This document shows, in pieces, positions 1 to 7,569 of a DNA stretch of 9,933 nt (positions within the stretch are counted from its first letter, which is position 1; the number at the start of each line of letters is the position of its first letter). The notes beneath the pieces were generated by a model that did no database searches, was not told the DNA's origin, and saw nothing but the letters and a program-made list of their open reading frames with translations. Both the position numbers and the translations under genes were made by a program. The DNA is from Afipia sp. GTDB lineage: Bacteria; Pseudomonadota; Alphaproteobacteria; Rhizobiales; Xanthobacteraceae. The stretch is taken from assembly GCA_026400415.1 (NCBI GenBank), contig JAPLPA010000405.1, forward strand, positions 1 to 9,933, given 5' to 3'.

Positions 1-699
1 CTGATCCAGCATTTCAAGGACGACGCCACCGCGTTCAACGCCAAGAAGCACCAGATCATCGAGGGCAAGGGCGTCCTCAACAACCGGATCTCGGAATATA
101 TCTTCCAGCATCTGAACGACATCGGCGTGCCGACGCATTTCATCAAGCGTCTCAACATGCGCGAGCAGTTGATCCGCGAAGTCGAGATCGTGCCGCTGGA
201 AGTTGTGGTGCGCAATGTCGCCGCTGGCTCGCTGTCGCAGCGATTGGGAATCGAGGAAGGCACGCAACTGCCGCGCTCGATCATCGAATTCTATTACAAG
301 AACGACCAGCTTGGCGACCCGATGGTTTCCGAGGAGCACATCACAGCGTTCGGCTGGGCCACGCCGCAGGAGATCGACGACATGATGGCGCTCGCCATCC
401 GCGTCAACGATTTCCTCACTGGGCTGTTTCTCGGCATTGGCATCCGTCTTGTCGACTTCAAGATGGAATGCGGGCGTCTGTTTGAGAATGAGATGATGCG
501 CATCATCGTTGCCGATGAAATCTCGCCTGACTCGTGCCGTCTCTGGGACATTAAGTCGAACGAGAAGCTCGACAAGGATCGCTTCCGCCGCGATCTCGGT
601 GGGTTGCTGGAAGCCTACACCGAAGTCGCTAAGCGCCTCGGTATCCTCATTGAAAACGAGCGTCCTGCGGGCACCGGCCCGGTTCTCGTGAAGAGCTGA
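1..699 (+). CDS. purC: Phosphoribosylaminoimidazole-succinocarboxamide synthase (SAICAR synthetase), 5'-truncated by window
   Basis: The frame is open from base 1 to a TGA at 697-699 (232 residues visible), so the start lies outside the window; about 23 N-terminal residues should be missing if it has the usual length of about 255. A GTG at 127 is internal, because conserved PurC sequence (GKGVLNNRISEY) precedes it. Known role: ATP-dependent joining of CAIR and aspartate to make SAICAR in cytosolic purine synthesis. Visible signatures include VVVRNVAAGS, FYYKNDQLGDP, VDFKMECGR, DEISPDSCRLWD and DKDRFRRDLGG, which cover the SAICAR synthetase ATP/substrate regions. The DEISPD.CRLWD block is the classic PurC C-terminal signature. 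It is the first visible gene of a same-strand purine operon; purS begins 3 nt after its stop. Its promoter is not in view. Confidence 0.97.
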   Translation: MIQHFKDDATAFNAKKHQIIEGKGVLNNRISEYIFQHLNDIGVPTHFIKRLNMREQLIREVEIVPLEVVVRNVAAGSLSQRLGIEEGTQLPRSIIEFYYKNDQLGDPMVSEEHITAFGWATPQEIDDMMALAIRVNDFLTGLFLGIGIRLVDFKMECGRLFENEMMRIIVADEISPDSCRLWDIKSNEKLDKDRFRRDLGGLLEAYTEVAKRLGILIENERPAGTGPVLVKS

Positions 700-702
700 C
701 AC

Positions 703-945
703 ATGAAGGCGCGCGTTACGGTCACGCTGAAGAACGGCATTCTCGATCCGCAGGGCAAGGCTATCGAAGGTGCGCTGAAATCGCTTGGCGTCGATGGCGT
801 GGCGTCTGTGCGGCAGGGCAAAGTGTTCGACATTGAATTGTCCGCGACCGACAAGACGAAAGCGGAAGCCGCGCTCAAAGCCGCCGCCGACAAACTGCTC
901 GCCAATACCGTGATCGAGAACTATCGCGTCGAGGTTTTGGGCTAA
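703..945 (+). CDS. purS: Phosphoribosylformylglycinamidine synthase subunit PurS
   Basis: This is an 80-residue protein, the usual length for PurS, beginning MKARVTVTLKNGILDPQG and ending NTVIENYRVEVLG. The block VRQGKVFDIEL and the pattern of N-terminal beta strand plus DPQGKAIEGALKSLG are characteristic of the family. Known role: small, non-catalytic subunit that bridges PurL and PurQ in the PurLQS form of FGAM synthetase and helps ammonia pass from PurQ to PurL. ATG at 703 is preceded by an AAGAG element (691-695) with a 7-nt spacer. It lies 3 nt after purC and 6 nt before purQ, so it is almost certainly co-transcribed and perhaps translationally coupled with them. Confidence 0.96.
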   Translation: MKARVTVTLKNGILDPQGKAIEGALKSLGVDGVASVRQGKVFDIELSATDKTKAEAALKAAADKLLANTVIENYRVEVLG

Positions 946-951
946 GACTTC

Positions 952-1653
952 ATGAAATCAGCCGTTCTCGTCTTTCCCGGCATCAATCGCGAGCGCGACA
1001 TGGCGCGCGCGCTGAAACTCGCATCCGGCAACGAGACCGCGATGGTCTGGCACGCGGAAACGTCGCTGCCAAAAGGGACCGATCTCGTCGTCGTGCCCGG
1101 TGGCTTCTCCTATGGCGACTATCTGCGTTGCGGCGCTATTGCCGCACGCGCCCCCGTGATGGATGCTGTACGCGTTCACGCTGCCAAAGGCGGCCTTGTG
1201 ATGGGTGTCTGCAACGGTTTTCAGATTTTGTGCGAGTCCGGTTTGCTGCCCGGCGTGCTGATGCGTAACGCGCAACTCAAATTCATCTGCCGTGATGTGC
1301 ATTTGCGCGTTGAGCGCTCCGATACGCCATTCACACGCGGCTACAATGCGGGCCAGGTGATACGTGTGCCGGTCGCGCATGGCGAGGGCAACTACGCGGC
1401 CGATGAGGACACCATTCGCCGTCTCGAAGGCGAGGGGCGCGTGCTGTATCGTTATTGTTCGCCGCAGGGTGAGGTCGGTGACACTCACAACATCAATGGC
1501 GCTGCAGCTGCCATCGCCGGTATCGTCAGCGACAAAGGCAATGTGCTCGGCATGATGCCGCATCCCGAAAATCATGTCGAAGATATTATGGGCTGCACTG
1601 ACGGTCGTGGATTGTTCGCCGGGCTGGCCGAGCATTTGAAGGCAGCGGCGTGA
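952..1653 (+). CDS. purQ: Phosphoribosylformylglycinamidine synthase subunit PurQ (glutaminase)
   Basis: The 233-residue product is a class I glutamine amidotransferase. The nucleophile elbow is GVCNGFQIL with Cys87, and the other members of the catalytic triad are in MMPHPENHVE (His204, Glu206). The N-terminal VLVFPGINRERD and VVVPGGFSYGDYLRCGAIAA are PurQ signatures, the latter forming the oxyanion region. Known role: hydrolyses glutamine and supplies ammonia to PurL for FGAR to FGAM conversion. No strong Shine-Dalgarno is seen before ATG 952, consistent with coupling to purS. Its TGA (1651-1653) overlaps the GTG start of purL (1650-1652) by 3 nt within the sequence GTGA, typical of coupled subunits. 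All catalytic residues are present and the gene looks intact. Confidence 0.97.
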   Translation: MKSAVLVFPGINRERDMARALKLASGNETAMVWHAETSLPKGTDLVVVPGGFSYGDYLRCGAIAARAPVMDAVRVHAAKGGLVMGVCNGFQILCESGLLPGVLMRNAQLKFICRDVHLRVERSDTPFTRGYNAGQVIRVPVAHGEGNYAADEDTIRRLEGEGRVLYRYCSPQGEVGDTHNINGAAAAIAGIVSDKGNVLGMMPHPENHVEDIMGCTDGRGLFAGLAEHLKAAA

Positions 1654-3772
1654 ACAAGTCTTTGCGTAACGAGCCTGCCATCACCGCCGAACTCGTCGCT
1701 AGTCACGGTTTGAAACCGGACGAGTACGAGCGCATTCTCAAGATCATTGGACGCGTTCCGAGTTTCACCGAGCTTGGGATTTTCTCGGCAATGTGGAACG
1801 AGCACTGCTCGTATAAATCGTCGCGGCTTCATCTGCGCGGGCTTCCAACAAAAGCACCTTGGGTGATTCAAGGGCCGGGCGAGAATGCGGGTGTCATCGA
1901 CATCGGCGATGGGTTGGCTGTTGTCTTCAAGATGGAGAGCCACAACCATCCAAGCTTTATCGAGCCGTACCAGGGCGCGACCACGGGCGTTGGCGGCATT
2001 CTGCGCGACGTGTTCACGATGGGCGCGCGCCCCATCGCTTGCCTAAATGCAATTTCATTCGGCGCGCCGGAACATCCGCGCACGCGGCATCTTGTTTCAG
2101 GGGTAGTTGCCGGCATCGGCGGTTACGGCAATTCATTTGGCGTGCCGACGGTGGGCGGCCAGATGCGTTTCCATACGCGTTACGACGGCAACATTTTGGT
2201 CAACGCGATGGCGGTGGGCCTCGCCGAGACCGACAAGATTTTTTACGCGGCGGCCAGCGGTGTGAACATGCCGATCGTCTATCTCGGCTCCAAGACCGGT
2301 CGTGATGGTATTCACGGTGCCACTATGGCGTCCGCCGAGTTCGACGACGACAGCGCCGAGAAGCGTCCGACCGTGCAGGTCGGCGATCCGTTCGCGGAGA
2401 AGTTGCTTCTTGAAGCCTGTCTCGAAATCATGGAAGCGGATTGTGTAGTCGCGATTCAAGACATGGGCGCGGCGGGCTTGACATGCTCTGCGGTCGAGAT
2501 GGGCGCGAAGGGCGATCTGGGTGTCGATCTTAATCTCGATAGCGTGCCGACGCGCGAGACCGGCATGAGCGCTTACGAGATGATGCTCTCGGAGTCTCAA
2601 GAACGCATGCTGATGGTGCTCAAGCCCGAAAAGGAAAAACAGGCCGAAGCAATCTTCAAGAAGTGGGGACTGGATTTCGCGGTGGTCGGCTACACCACGC
2701 CGTCGCAGCGTTTTGTCGTCAAGCATGGCGGCGACGTAATGGTCGAGCTCGGCGATGAAGCGCCGCTCTATGATCGTCCGCACGTGCCTTCGCCGCAATT
2801 GCCGGTAATCCGTGCGCAGGATGTGAAAGCGCCAATGTCTATTTCGGACGCGCTGGTTAAACTGATCGCCACGCCTGAATTGTGCTCGAAGCGCTGGGTA
2901 TGGGAACAATATGACCATGTGATTGGCGGCAATACTTTGCAGCGTCCTGGCGGCGATGCGGCCGTGGTGCGCGTGCAGGAAGGCCCGAAGGGTCTCGCGC
3001 TCACCGTCGATGTCACACCGCGCTACTGCGAGGCGGATCCGTTCGAGGGTGGCAAGCAGGCGGTCGCGGAAGCTTGGCGCAACATCACGGCGGTCGGCGG
3101 GCGGCCGCTGGCGATCACAGACGCGCGCTGGATTTCCCGGTCGTGTCCGGCAACGTGTCACTTTATAACGAAACCAACGGACGCGGCATCCTGCCAACGC
3201 CATCGATCGGCGGCGTCGGATTGCTGGATGACTTTAAGAAATCCGCGACGCTCGCCTTTAAAGCGGGTGGCGAAGCGGTCCTTCTGATTGGCGACACGCA
3301 GGGCTGGCTCGGGCAATCGGTCTATTTGCGCGATGTCTGCGGACGCGAAGAGGGCGCGCCTCCGCCGGTCGATCTCGAAACCGAGAAGCGCAACGGCAAT
3401 GTCGTGCGCGGTATGATCCACGCAGGCACGGCGACTGCGGTTCACGACATCTCCGATGGTGGACTGCTGGTCGCGCTGACTGAGATGGCGATGGCGGGCG
3501 GAATGGGCGCACAGCTTCTGGCGGCACCCGCAGCGATTGTGCCTCATGCCTATTGGTTCGGCGAGGATCAGGCGCGCTATATCGTCACCGTTGCGGCCGC
3601 CGACGCTGGTCTGGTGCTGGCCAAAATGAAGGGCGCGGGCATTCCCTGCGTCAGGATCGGCACGACGGGCGGCGACACCATTGCGATTTCGGGAGAAAAA
3701 GCCGTTTCGGTCGAGATGCTCAAAACGGGCTTCGAGGACTGGCTCCCCGCCTACATGGCGGGCAAGGCCTGA
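1650..3772 (+). pseudogene. purL: Phosphoribosylformylglycinamidine synthase subunit PurL, interrupted by a frameshifting internal deletion
   Basis: Two frames together encode nearly all of a small-type PurL (family about 735 residues). The first runs from GTG 1650 (GAAGG at 1638-1642, 7-nt spacer) and is good PurL for 491 codons: NEHCSYKSSR (about residue 50), ESHNHPSFIEPYQGATTG (about 96), MGARP, ESQERM, DPFEGGKQAVAEAWRN, then LAITD ending at 3122. It then continues out of frame to 3287. The second frame resumes at about 3122 with RALDFPVVSGNVSLYNE and runs to TGA 3770-3772 (about 216 residues), including HDISDGGLLVALTEMA. By comparison with remembered PurL sequences, about 27 residues containing the NLNFGNP motif are absent, so about 82 bp is missing. 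No premature stops or other decay are seen. If real, the product lacks a conserved motif and its C-terminal domain and should be inactive; an assembly error is a strong alternative. Confidence 0.9.
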
Positions 3773-3786
3773 GGCCGATTGCTTGC

Positions 3787-3815
3787 GTGACCTCGACGGC
3801 GATGCGCGCTAAAAT
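3787..3815 (+). promoter_or_regulatory. Candidate sigma-70 type promoter for bolA
   Basis: GTGACC at 3787-3792 (four of six matches to TTGACA) and TAAAAT at 3810-3815 (five of six matches to TATAAT) are separated by exactly 17 nt. Transcription would start near 3822 and leave a leader of about 30 nt carrying the AGGAG at 3840-3844 before bolA. This is pattern matching only. It would let bolA and ltrA be expressed apart from the purine operon. Confidence 0.4.
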
Positions 3816-3853
3816 CTGTAATGTCGCGTGACCGCGATCAGGAGATGCCCAGA

Positions 3854-4090
3854 ATGCCGATGGATGCACGCGAGATCGAATCCATGATCAAGGCCGCGTT
3901 GCCCGACGCGAAGGTGGAAATTCGCGACTTGGCCGGCGATGGCGATCATTATGCAGCGACGGTGATTTCGGAATCGTTCCGTGGCAAATCTCGAGTGCAG
4001 CAGCACAAGCTGGTCTATGATTCGCTTAAGGGTCAGATGGGCGGCGCCCTGCATGCACTCGCCTTACAGACGGCCGTTCCTGAATCCTGA
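3854..4090 (+). CDS. bolA: BolA family protein (Fe-S/redox partner of CGFS glutaredoxin)
   Basis: A 78-residue protein beginning MPMDAREIESMIKAALP. The ATG at 3854 is chosen because AGGAG (3840-3844) lies 9 nt upstream; in-frame ATGs at 3821 and 3845 are possible, but the first lacks a site and the second is too close to it. Family signatures are GDGDHYAATVIS, FRGKSRVQQHKLVYD and the C-terminal LHALALQT. His51 (in QHKLVYD) is the conserved residue that binds the [2Fe-2S] cluster shared with a monothiol glutaredoxin in characterised BolA-Grx pairs, and His67 is also conserved. The protein is cytosolic and has no catalytic function of its own. It lies 81 nt after purL and 11 nt before ltrA. Its usual partner, the CGFS glutaredoxin, is encoded 3.7 kb downstream at 7799. 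Exact BolA subtype is not assignable. Confidence 0.92.
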   Translation: MPMDAREIESMIKAALPDAKVEIRDLAGDGDHYAATVISESFRGKSRVQQHKLVYDSLKGQMGGALHALALQTAVPES

Positions 4091-4101
4091 TCGCCGCCTT
4101 G

Positions 4102-5252
4102 ATGCCGAAGCCCAGGAAGAATTTTCTCCGCGAAGTTGGTGGTCATCACCGCGTCACCTATGTCGAATTGTTTTTCGACCTGGTGTTTGTGTTTGCGATC
4201 ACGCAAATCTCCCACAGCATGCTGGCGCATTTCACGCCGCTTGGAATTCTACAAACCGCCATTCTGATGTTTGCGGTGTGGTGGGTCTGGGTATTCACAG
4301 CATGGATCACCAACTGGCTCGATCCGGACCGCACCCCGGTCCGTGTGATGCTGTTCGGATTGATGCTTGCCGGCTTGCTGATGTCGACCTCGATCCCCAA
4401 AGCATTCGAGAGTAGGGGAATTGCTTTCGCGCTTGCTTATGTCGCAATGCAAGTGGGACGAAGCGCGTTTTTCCTTTTCACATTGCCAAAAAGTGAAAAC
4501 GGCCATCGGCTGAATTTCTCGCGCATTTTAGTATGGATGTGCGTTAGCGGCGTGTTCTGGATTTCAGGCGGACTAGTTGAAGGTCAAACGCGGGGCCGGC
4601 GACGCGGTTCTGGACGCCGGGTTTGGGCGCATCGCAGACGACGGACTGGATTGTCGAAGGCGGCCACATGGCTGAGCGCGCGGCTGGCTTTGTCATTATC
4701 GCGCTTGGCGAGTCCATTGTCGTCACCGGCGCGACCTTCTCGGATGCCGCGTGGACCGCGACCGGATTGTCGGCATTCACCGTCGCAGTTATCGGCAGCA
4801 TCGCGATGTGGTGGGTCTACTTTCACATTGGCGCGGAAGCAGGTTCTGAAAATATCTCCAAGGCCAAAGACGCCGGACGGCTAGCGCGTCTTGCATACAC
4901 TTATTTGCATCTTCCGATCGTTGCAGGCATCGTAGTCTCAGCGGTGGGCGATGAATTGCTGTTGGCGCATCCCGATGGCCATTCCGGCCTTAAGGAATTG
5001 CTGAGCATGATCGGTGGGCCGCTGCTGTATCTTGTCGGAGTTATTCTCTTCAAGCACAGCATTCACGGCCGCTGGCAGTTGTCGCATCTCGTCGGGATCA
5101 GCCTTTTGATAGCGCTATTGCCAGCCGCAACGTCACTTTCTCCGCTGTTGCTGTCCATCGCGGCAACAATCGTCTTGTTGATCGTTGCCGGTTGGGAAGC
5201 CTTGTCGCTGCGTAGTCAAACTGAACTTAAACCTGAAATCGAAAAGCCCTAG
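4102..5252 (+). pseudogene. ltrA: LtrA family (low temperature requirement A) multi-pass membrane protein, interrupted by a frameshifting internal deletion
   Basis: The N-terminal signature VTYVELFFDLVFVFAITQ (about residues 15-32) is diagnostic of LtrA-like proteins; the biochemical role of the family is not established. The first frame, from ATG 4102 (TTG 4099 is an alternative, no clear ribosome binding site), encodes about five hydrophobic segments through VSGVFWISGGLVEGQTR, ending near 4593. The second frame resumes at about 4593 with GPATRFWTPGLGASQTTDW, then VEGGHMAER and about six more hydrophobic segments, ending at TAG 5250-5252. In the out-of-frame continuation the first frame runs on to 4884. 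By comparison with remembered relatives, 13-14 residues forming one transmembrane helix are absent, consistent with a deletion of about 40 bp. The original protein would be about 395 residues. Flanking sequence shows no decay, so a sequencing or assembly error is possible. It starts 11 nt after bolA and its stop overlaps that of egtD. Confidence 0.85.
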
Positions 5253-6214
5253 TGCGCCGCCGTCAGTGCATGGACCGAGAACATCTGGTCCGGATCGGTC
5301 CATGATGCCTGCGGCGACCAACCTGAGCCCCGCGCCAAGGCCGCAAAGCGCTCAAGGCTGTATTTGTAGCTGCTTTCGGTGTGAATTGATTCGCCCGCAC
5401 GAAATACAAACGAGCGACCCAGCACACGTACGGTCTGCGCTTTCTTGGCGATCAGATGCATCTCGATGCGATGGCGTTCGCGATTGTACACCGCGCGATG
5501 CACGAACGACGACAAGTCGAAATTTCCGCCGAGGTCGCGGTTGCTCCGCACCAGCACGTTGGAATTGAATTTGCCCGTGACACCATCGGCGTCATTATAG
5601 GCGGCGTGAAGGATTTGCTCGTCCTTCTCCAGATCGACACCCACAATCATGGTGGCGCCATCGCCGAGGATCGCGCGCGCACTGCGCAGGAATGCGCAGG
5701 CCTCATGTGGATCGAAATTGCCGATGGTCGATCCCGGAAAAAACCCAACCTTCGGCATGTCGCTGACTGGGGGCGGCAGTGCAAATGGCGTCGTGAAATC
5801 TGCTGTGACGGGGTAGACTTCAAGATCTGGAAAATCCTTGCGCAGTTTGTCCGCCTGATCGTTAAGGAAATCGCCCGAAATATCGACCGGCACATAGGCG
5901 TCGAACGTGCATTGATGGAGCATCAGGCGCACCTTAGTCGTCGCACCCGCACCGAATTCGACCAACGCGGCGTGCTTCGGAATGGTGGCGGCGATCTTTA
6001 GTCCGTTGTCGCGCAGAATCCGCAACTCGGTGCGCGTCGGATAATATTCCGGCAGCAGGGTGATCTGCTCGAATAATTTCGAGCCAGCTTCGTCGTAGAA
6101 ATATTTCGGAGGTAGTTGCTTGGGATGTTGCGACAGGCCCGCGATGACGTCCTGCGCAAACGCAGCATCTTTTTCATCTACCAACGGTCTCTTCGCGAGG
6201 GCATGCACGTTCAT
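5249..6214 (-). CDS. egtD: L-histidine N(alpha)-methyltransferase EgtD (ergothioneine biosynthesis)
   Basis: The 321-residue product matches the family length. Known role: transfers three methyl groups from S-adenosylmethionine to histidine to make hercynine, the first step of ergothioneine synthesis, in the cytosol. Visible features: PPKYFYDEAGSKLFEQIT and LPEYYPTRTE (residues about 35-63, substrate region), the SAM-binding EFGAGATTK (86-94), Asp111 in PVDIS, STIGNF with Asn166, IEMHL with Met252, and IHTESS with Glu280. Asn166 and Met252 occupy the same numbers as the histidine-binding residues of the mycobacterial enzyme, and Glu280 corresponds to its Glu282. ATG at 6214 is preceded by a modest AAGAG-like element. 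It lies 20 nt after egtB on the same strand, so egtB-egtD is an operon. Its stop overlaps the ltrA stop head-on. The gene appears intact. Confidence 0.96.
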   Translation of the reverse strand: MNVHALAKRPLVDEKDAAFAQDVIAGLSQHPKQLPPKYFYDEAGSKLFEQITLLPEYYPTRTELRILRDNGLKIAATIPKHAALVEFGAGATTKVRLMLHQCTFDAYVPVDISGDFLNDQADKLRKDFPDLEVYPVTADFTTPFALPPPVSDMPKVGFFPGSTIGNFDPHEACAFLRSARAILGDGATMIVGVDLEKDEQILHAAYNDADGVTGKFNSNVLVRSNRDLGGNFDLSSFVHRAVYNRERHRIEMHLIAKKAQTVRVLGRSFVFRAGESIHTESSYKYSLERFAALARGSGWSPQASWTDPDQMFSVHALTAAH

Positions 6215-6234
6215 GACGATCTCTTGTGTTCGAA

Positions 6235-7494
6235 CTAGAGCGAATAGTCGGCGAGTCGCAATCCGGTGAATTGCCAGCGATGATGCGGATAAAAGAAGTT
6301 ACGATAGCTGATACGGCTGTGATCGCTCGGGGTTGCAAGCGAGGAGCCGCGAAGCACCAGTTGGTTGACCATGAACTTGCCGTTGTATTCGCCGAGCGCA
6401 CCCTCGATAGCGCGGTATCCCGGATAAGGTGAATAGGAACTGCGCGTCCATTGCCAGACGATGCCGAACGCATCATTGAGATGTCCCGCACGGGCGGCGA
6501 CCTCCCATTCCGTCTCTGTAGGGAGGTGCTTGCTGCTCCAGCGCGCGAATGCGTCGGCCTCGTAATAGCTCACATGCGAGACGGGCGCGGATGGGTCTAC
6601 GTCCTGCAATCCGCGAAGCGTCATGATCTTCCATCGGCCATCGATGTTGCGCCAGTGTCCGGGCGCCTGCCATTCCTCGTTCGTCGCAGCCGCGAAACCG
6701 TCCATCAGCCACAACTCGGCCTTTGCGTAGCCGCCGTCTTTCATGAATGCGAGCCACTCGCCATTGGTAACGAGATTGCGCGCGAGCTTCACCGGGCCGA
6801 CCAACGCACGATGCGCCGGCTTTTCATTGTCGAAGTGAAACGTATCGGCGGTGTGGCCTATGGTGTGAATGCCCTCGGTGAGTTTTACCCATTCATCGCC
6901 GCTACGAGTCGATTTTGGAAAGCGCCATTCCGGATCGTAGGCAGGCGGGATCGGATTTTGTGCGAAGGCGTGTAGAATATCTGTGAGCATCAACTCCTGA
7001 TGCTGCTGTTCATGGTTGAGGCCGACTTCGATCAATGGCTCGAGCGATTTGAGCGTCGTTTCATCGGTCTCACTGAAGAATTTTGCGACCGCCGCATCCA
7101 CATGCTGCCGATAGGCGGTAACTTCATCGGCGCCAGGTCGAGTTAAATGCCCTCGCTGGGCTCGCGCATGACGAGGACCGGCGCTGACATAATAGGAATT
7201 GAAGATATAGGCGTAGTCCGGGTGATAGGGCGTGTAGCCGGGACAATGCTGACCAAGAAGGAATTGCTCCCAGAACCAAGTAACATGCGCGCGGTGCCAC
7301 TTCGTGGGGCTGGCATCGGGCATCGACTGGACCAATTGATCCTCGGCCGAAAGAGGTGCCGCGCGCCGCTCGGTCTCGTCGCGAACCGTCCGGTATGCGG
7401 CGAGCAGCCGTTCAGACAGTTGGTGGCGGGACTCGGAGGGATTTCGGGCGGGGGCCGTGGCGAGCGTGTTGGGCAGCGCAGCTAGGTTCGTCAC
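6235..7494 (-). CDS. egtB: Ergothioneine biosynthesis protein EgtB (sulfoxide synthase)
   Basis: A non-haem iron enzyme that, in characterised relatives, joins hercynine to cysteine or gamma-glutamylcysteine with oxygen to form a sulfoxide. It has an N-terminal DinB-like domain followed by a formylglycine-generating-enzyme-type C-terminal domain. The three iron ligands are visible: the second His of KWHRAHVTWFWEQ and both His of NHEQQHQE. C-terminal signatures are VTNGEWLAFM, SHVSYYEADAFARW, LPTETEWEVAAR, EYNGKFMVNQLVLRG and YRNFFYPHHRWQFTGLRLA. I prefer GTG 7492-7494, since GGAG lies 6 nt upstream, giving 419 residues; the in-frame ATG at 7567-7569 (444 residues) has no recognisable ribosome binding site. 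Whether the co-substrate is cysteine or gamma-glutamylcysteine cannot be read here, and no egtA, egtC or egtE is in view. It is the first gene of an egtB-egtD pair. Confidence 0.94.
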   Translation of the reverse strand: MTNLAALPNTLATAPARNPSESRHQLSERLLAAYRTVRDETERRAAPLSAEDQLVQSMPDASPTKWHRAHVTWFWEQFLLGQHCPGYTPYHPDYAYIFNSYYVSAGPRHARAQRGHLTRPGADEVTAYRQHVDAAVAKFFSETDETTLKSLEPLIEVGLNHEQQHQELMLTDILHAFAQNPIPPAYDPEWRFPKSTRSGDEWVKLTEGIHTIGHTADTFHFDNEKPAHRALVGPVKLARNLVTNGEWLAFMKDGGYAKAELWLMDGFAAATNEEWQAPGHWRNIDGRWKIMTLRGLQDVDPSAPVSHVSYYEADAFARWSSKHLPTETEWEVAARAGHLNDAFGIVWQWTRSSYSPYPGYRAIEGALGEYNGKFMVNQLVLRGSSLATPSDHSRISYRNFFYPHHRWQFTGLRLADYSL

Positions 7495-7569
7495 GACGAT
7501 CTCCGGTTCTGGAGAGAACGATGCTTCGGCAGATCCGTTCCGAAGCAGGGTCGTTCCTAGATAGGACAT

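Noticed and set aside
958..1635. A 225-codon minus-strand open frame covering purQ
   Set aside because: It mirrors the complete and catalytically intact purQ on the opposite strand; no recognisable domain.
3100..3140. Programmed ribosomal frameshifting to join the two purL frames
   Set aside because: There is no slippery heptamer or downstream structure that I can see, and even a joined product would lack about 27 conserved residues.
2133..3203. A 356-codon open frame on the minus strand across purL
   Set aside because: It is antisense to strongly conserved PurL coding, its translation is rich in Arg and His with no family signature, and long antisense frames are expected in GC-rich DNA.
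3762..3782. Possible terminator hairpin right after purL (GCAAGGCC with GGCC and TTGC)
   Set aside because: The stem is only 8 bp with a 2-nt bulge, includes the purL stop in its loop, and has no following T-run.
5456..6001. A 181-codon plus-strand open frame inside egtD
   Set aside because: It is antisense to conserved EgtD sequence, including the SAM-binding region, and has no ribosome binding site or family resemblance.
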